Source: Larix sibirica (taxonomy: Eukaryota > Streptophyta > Pinopsida > Pinales > Pinaceae). Taken from it: a DNA stretch of 23,105 bases. Location of the stretch: NCBI GenBank assembly GCA_004151065.3, contig NWUY0300001909.1, positions 8,065 through 31,169 on the forward strand, in the 5' to 3' direction. Shown here one piece after another: positions 18,947-23,105 of the stretch. Positions within the stretch are counted from its first letter, which is position 1. The number at the start of each line of letters is the position of its first letter. The notes under the pieces were generated by a model, which saw only the letters and a list, made by a program, of their open reading frames with translations, did not search any database and had not been told where the DNA came from. The translations under genes were made by a program, and so were the position numbers.

Positions 18947-19015
18947 TATATAAGCAAAAGAGTTTCTTTCTTTACTAAACAACAAACAATTCACACAAAC
19001 TCTCTTCTGCCTTCA
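18947..19015 (+). promoter_or_regulatory. Possible plant core promoter and leader
   Basis: TATATAAG at 18947-18954 is followed, about 30 bases on, by AAACAACAAACAATTCACAC and a CT-rich run, which is how many plant transcripts begin. No coding frame follows, so it may belong to an LTR or a lost gene. Weak evidence. Confidence 0.25.
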
Positions 19016-19038
19016 AAATCTGGGTTTGAAACAATTTA

Positions 19039-19060
19039 TTAATTTTAATATTAAAATTAA
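19039..19060. repeat. 22-bp perfect AT palindrome
   Basis: A perfect palindrome of A and T centred on AATATT. It is in an AT-rich tract where such palindromes arise by chance, and no function is implied. Confidence 0.6.
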
Positions 19061-19555
19061 ATAAGTCTTACTCAAAAGTTTCATTTATAATTTTAAATTA
19101 AAGCATAATTCAATTTTGTTTAATCTTGTCAAGCAATTTTTGCGTCGTCAATTTACTTAATAACAAAGGTTCAAAAATATATCAACAAGGTTTCAATTAG
19201 GTTTCCATTTTTATATATTTTAATTAATTTTATTAATAAAACTTTCAATATTGTTTTAAACTGGTATTTTCGCCTATGGTTATCTTAAACCAAGCAGTAA
19301 AATCATCACCATAATGACTCATTCACAACACAAATCCATGAAGAGTTGGAGACAATATAGTTGCATTTTTTAATGTTTTTGTTTCTTCATCTCTAATCGT
19401 TTTAGTGATTTAAGCGATGATGTTCGTCTATGATAGAATTGGCACTATAATGTCGATGTCACTTGTATAACCGTTAGGACCAATTTGCATCTACTATGTA
19501 AACTGTCATTACACTTCTTTTATCTCCCTCTAACAAGTTAGGTCACAATTTTTAG
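19061..19555. other. AT-rich DNA, no gene seen
   Basis: Stop-rich on both strands, with no RNA or transposon hallmark that I can name. Confidence 0.4.
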
Positions 19556-19690
19556 TTATTGGCTAGCCTAGTGGAGTGGTAAACACAATAGAGCAGGCAT
19601 CTTTAAATTTTTCCTTAAATTTCTTGATTGCTTTGGGTTGATGCCCCTAAGGGATACTATGCCACCTTAGTGGTTATCGTAGGAGTGCGA
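19556..19690 (+). mobile_element. Possible degenerate tRNA-derived SINE head
   Basis: TAGCCTAGTGG at 19564-19574 fits the polymerase III A-box consensus. GGTTGATGCCC at 19636-19646 matches 9 of 11 B-box positions. The gap of 72 bases is longer than in a tRNA and I see no clear tail, so this is weaker than the SINE at 9845. Confidence 0.25.
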
Positions 19691-19772
19691 GAAGATTGAA
19701 GTATACTAAATGGCTAGAGAAAGGCCCTATGTTTTCCAAAAAGCCCAAGCATTGTGACATTAACTAGGCTAG

Positions 19773-19846
19773 GATGATGAACGAGTAGAGAATGGAGTGG
19801 AGAGCTTGGTTACGATGATGAATGAGTAGAGAAGGGAGTGGAGATC
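19773..19846. repeat. 41-bp tandem duplication
   Basis: GATGATGAACGAGTAGAGAA at 19773 recurs as GATGATGAATGAGTAGAGAA at 19814, each followed by GGAGTGGAGA after one or two bases. The second copy is partial. Confidence 0.75.
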
Positions 19847-20430
19847 AATAGTGAAAAGTAGAGACCAATATCGAACAAAGAAAGAAGTATAGGGGAACAT
19901 TAACTTTGGGTAAATTGAAATCTATATTTAAAAAAAAAATAGTTGTTATAAATTATTCATAAAAATGTATTTATGTGTAGGGCATCATTACATCACTAAA
20001 ATAATATTTATAGAGGGGAATTTAAATGAGAAACATTTAACTTATACAAAGAAAAAGGTTTTCAAGAAATCATATGACCCACCAAAATAGATGTTTGAAT
20101 GGGTAGATGATGTGAATAGGTTACATTAAACATAACAATTGAACAAACCTATCTACGTACCTTATATTATATTTTCTTTATAATTTTTTTTTATATATAT
20201 ATAAGCTAGATATAGGTCTTTATATTATCATCGTCAAAATATATAGAGTGCCGGGCCCTCTCATAATAGAGAAAACAAACCCAAAATAAGTTTGGAAATG
20301 TATCTTTAAAATAGTCATCCTATCTAGGAAACCAGTAATTACAGACAACATTAATACTAGCAGAGCTACAGATAAGCATAAGAAAAATGACTGAAACCAA
20401 AAAATCTTAAATAGGGCAAAAAAGCAAGCA
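19847..20430. other. AT-rich DNA, no gene seen
   Basis: No recognisable gene. This would be the 3' flank of the minus-strand frame at 20435-21631. The minus strand just past its stop is AT-rich and could hold poly(A) signals, but I cannot pick one. Confidence 0.4.
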
Positions 20431-20434
20431 TGGC

Positions 20435-21631
20435 TTAGTTACTGTTGTATCCCTTCTGCTCCAGCTGAGTAGTCAGATCCTTGGCCAAAGTAATTCCAAA
20501 GTGGCGCGCAAACTGCTGCTGGTTGTAAAGAACTTGCTTCAGCATGTCGTGTAATTCATCCTGCTGCATGAGGATTTCCACCTGAGCCTCATTGTGATTG
20601 GTGAGAGCCTTTCCCAAAACCATCTTGTGAGATTAGTGCAGGTCCAGAGTCTTCTGATACAGGGTATTCCGACCCCTAGTGTTTCCAGGGTTGGGGTCGA
20701 GGGCTTCGAACACTTCACAGATTTTATCATCCGTTAGATAGCCTCGAGAGACTCTAGCGTCCTCTTCGGCATCTTGAATCTCTGCCTGCGCTTGAATTGG
20801 GATCTCATAGTGGAACTGATGGGATTTTTCAACCACGCCTCTCATGAGACGAACCTGCGGAGTGGAGGAGGAGCCACTAGGATGTTGAGCACTCGCTTGC
20901 TGGGTGTCTTGACGGGTGTAGACTCTCTTAGGAGGTGCCATGACAACGATAATGGTAGAGCTAAAAGACTGTAAATTTTGCAGAATAGGGAACCTGAGCC
21001 AGCTAGCATCATGAGGACTGGAGAACCGACTGCTAGTAAACCAAAAAGTCGAGGGCCAAAGGACAAGGGAAGCTGAGAACCAACAACCAGAGAACCAGAA
21101 GGCCGAAGCACCAGAGTGAAAATAGCTAGAGCCATGGTAACTAGAACAGAAACAAGGGCCGAAGAGAAGAGCTCTCAGGCGAGTAGCAGAAGTGGATCCT
21201 TTTCTAAGCAGAGCCTTCAACCGAGCGTCAACAGACCTGGGAAAATGCTGAACGAAGAGAAGGTGAATCCCTGTCATAGTAATCGGATTTCCTATAAAGC
21301 TCATGAGAGCGAAAGGATAGTGCAATTCATCCCAAATTGTGGGAATAATTAGAGCCATAGCCCAAATCAGGATAGGAATGGCAAACTGGACAATCCACAT
21401 GCAGGAGCAGTTAAACCGTCGACAGGAGGTTGAGCTTCGGAGAGGAAGAGCGCTGAGGTAATTAACGTTCTGCATGGGGTGCGTGGGTGGGCACATGGGA
21501 AAATGGATGGTGATGCATACTAGCAAGCAGGTGGCCAGATCTGGAGGCGGGCACATGGCACATAGTACAATCAGACACGAGGTGGGAAATATAATCCGGC
21601 AGTTGGGTGTTGCTGTTGGCATGGCACGCAT
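20435..21631 (-). pseudogene. Unidentified 399-codon frame with a single internal TAA
   Basis: I do not recognise this protein. One minus-strand frame runs from an ATG at 21631 to a stop at 20435 and is broken only by TAA at 20635-20633 (context CAC TAA TCT). Residues about 1-230 are rich in hydrophobic and Ser/Phe/Trp residues, with a possible membrane stretch near residues 80-100. A second ATG at 20941 starts a more protein-like segment, MAPPKRVYTRQDTQQ, which then becomes acidic (IQDAEEDARVSRGYLTDDK). After the TAA comes a Gln/Glu/Leu-rich, coiled-coil-like end (VEILMQQDELHDMLKQVLYN). The region is GC-richer than both flanks. The true protein may be only the 168-codon part from 20941, with the upstream frame being leader. 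It could be a broken host gene, an accessory ORF of a retroelement, or read through at the TAA. Confidence 0.45.
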
Positions 21632-21685
21632 CTTGCCAACCTATGATGGTGCCAAGTGACTCGTTCTGCACCCGATGTGGGGGTT

Positions 21686-21696
21686 CTTTATAAATA
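21686..21696 (-). promoter_or_regulatory. TATA-like element before the 20435-21631 frame
   Basis: The minus strand reads TATTTATAAAG here. A start about 30 bases downstream (near 21660) would leave a leader of about 30 bases before the ATG at 21631. The element sits exactly at the border between AT-rich flank and GC-richer frame. The AT-rich context makes chance occurrence possible. Confidence 0.4.
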
Positions 21697-21710
21697 TTTA
21701 ATATTAACAT

Positions 21711-23105
21711 AGAAAATATTTTCTAAAATAATAATAATAGTAATAATTACATATTTTTTAAAGTATTTGCCACATAAAATTATTTTTATATTTTAAAAGA
21801 AAATTATTATTTTCAAGTATTAAATTTATTTTAACTCTAGATATTATAAAATCTTATTAATGTTTACAAATTAATGTTATGTAAAAGAGGAGATATTTTT
21901 GGATACCTTAACTATTGCCATGGAACCATTATGAAATATTATAGGTAGAGAACACACCTTATGTGATAAAAGTTCAAGGTCTAAAGTGCTCTAGAAAATG
22001 GAGGCGAATCCATGAAAGTGGGTTCAACGCTTAAAAAAAAAATTGTGATGAAAAATTGACATTTTACATCTTTTATAGATTAAATCTTTGAAGGCTCATG
22101 TATGTCTTGTTCATTTTCATGCACAATAAAAGAAATGGCAGAGTTGTTTTCTTTTTAACAATATTTAAAAATAATATTAACATTATCTATCGTGTCAAAT
22201 TTGCATTTAATTAAATGTTTGTCCTTGCAAATTTCAAGAAAAATTAGCAAGTGACTTTTGTTCTTATGTTAATTTATTCAATGTTCAATTTATAAATTTA
22301 TAAAACAAAATATACAAGTAGGATCTACATAGAGCATAGTATATCCCACTTATTTTCTGAAAATTATACTTTTTATTATTTTTCGAAGTTAACTAGTTAA
22401 TATTTGAATGGTTGCTTGGGAATAATTTTGATCACAACTAAGATAGTATGATCTATTATTTCTTTATATGTATTTATGCCATTGCGAATGTATGAACACA
22501 AGTGGGAGGAAGTAGTAGATGGCCAATAAATCACTCCTAAATTTGTATTTACTTGTGTGATGTTGTAGCTATGCAATCACGCATACCTACAAGACAAATA
22601 TGGTGATGACTTAAGATGAACACTATGAATTCTTCCACAATTGGAGTGATATACTTTTGCAAGTATTGTTTGGAATAAGGACCAATGATAGATGGATGCC
22701 ATTGTGGCGATAATATTTTGGGAGTAACAAAGGGAAAAGCATTAGGGTTCATAAGTAACAACCACCCCCAAAATGTATCCTAAATAAGAAATGGATTAGA
22801 AGTTAATTAAANATGTAATTAGCGTTGTTAATCACTTAGCCGGTCAAACTCAAAATTCCATCGGAAATCTTTTCTGATTGCCCGTGAAACAATGTGAAAT
22901 AAATTGGCGTGGTTAAAAATCTTGCACATATAATGATGTGTGGTTAGCTAACAATTTTGAATTTCTCATGTGCGCCAGTAACAATAAGAAAATTGCCACC
23001 AATCTTTTCCCCATTTCGATTTTACCCAAAACCTCTGATCAAACTAGGTCACTTGCCCTGCTTGACCTCACTCACAAATGTTGTAAGATAACCCTGTTAA
23101 CATAC
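21711..23105. other. AT-rich DNA, no gene seen; one ambiguous base
   Basis: Stop-rich sequence without recognised domains. A 70-codon minus frame at 22549-22761 has an ATG but no known motif and is probably chance. An N occurs at 22812, so the assembly is unresolved at that base. The last 120 bases are slightly GC-richer but show nothing definite. Confidence 0.45.

Noticed and set aside
20842-21352. Other-frame ORFs (minus 20842-21135, plus 21116-21352 and 20774-20974)
   Set aside because: They overlap the longer minus frame in a GC-rich segment where several frames are open by chance. None has a motif.
22549-22761. 70-codon minus frame
   Set aside because: No recognisable domain, AT-rich surroundings and no promoter or splice signal that I can support.
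1-23105. CRISPR array, bacterial operon or phage-like system
   Set aside because: The repeats are tandem without regular spacers, there are no cas or operon-like genes, and the MADS exon, LINEs, copia element and SINE place the window in a plant nuclear genome.

Overview
This window looks like nuclear DNA from a seed plant with a large, repeat-filled genome; a conifer or other gymnosperm is my best guess. It is AT-rich and has no bacterial-style gene packing. It holds decayed LINE and Ty1/copia elements, a tRNA-derived SINE, a foldback MITE and one recognisable host exon. That exon is the first exon of a type II (MIKC) MADS-box gene. The gymnosperm guess is an inference from the apparently very long intron and the style of the retroelement peptides; no species-diagnostic gene is present.

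Layout. 1-545 is probably a minus-oriented LTR fragment. 557-673 is a 42-bp tandem repeat. 674-5590 is old AT-rich DNA with no recognised gene, but it contains a foldback MITE (about 2815-3051) and several diverged duplications. About 5590-9600 is a plus-strand plant L1-type LINE (ORF1-like tract uncertain, then endonuclease and reverse transcriptase). It is full of stops and is split by about 500 bp of LTR-like DNA near 8632-9145. 9845-10058 is a tRNA-derived SINE with an (ATT)n tail. It abuts a 5'-truncated Ty1/copia element (10059-11481: RT, RNase H, polypurine tract) that ends in a complete 499-bp 3' LTR (11482-11980). 11985-15000 is AT-rich and has two tandem-repeat blocks.

The MADS exon lies on the minus strand at 15182-15363, with a canonical splice donor and a plausible TATA element about 125 bp upstream. 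All of 1-15181 would be intron 1 if the gene is intact, because I found no I- or K-domain exon. Upstream of the gene is a second LINE relic on the minus strand (RVT zinc-binding region and RNase H, about 16350-17560). Next comes a tandem pair of hairpins whose stems keep pairing through compensatory changes (17841-17980). After that are a GC-richer island (18182-18690) and a possible TATA/leader tract near 18947.

At the right end, 20435-21631 minus is a 399-codon reading frame broken by a single TAA. It has a TATA-like element in the right place and matches no family I know. The remainder to 23105 is AT-rich DNA with no recognised gene. The genes do not form a pathway: this is one transcription-factor exon in a sea of layered transposon insertions, plus one unidentified reading frame.
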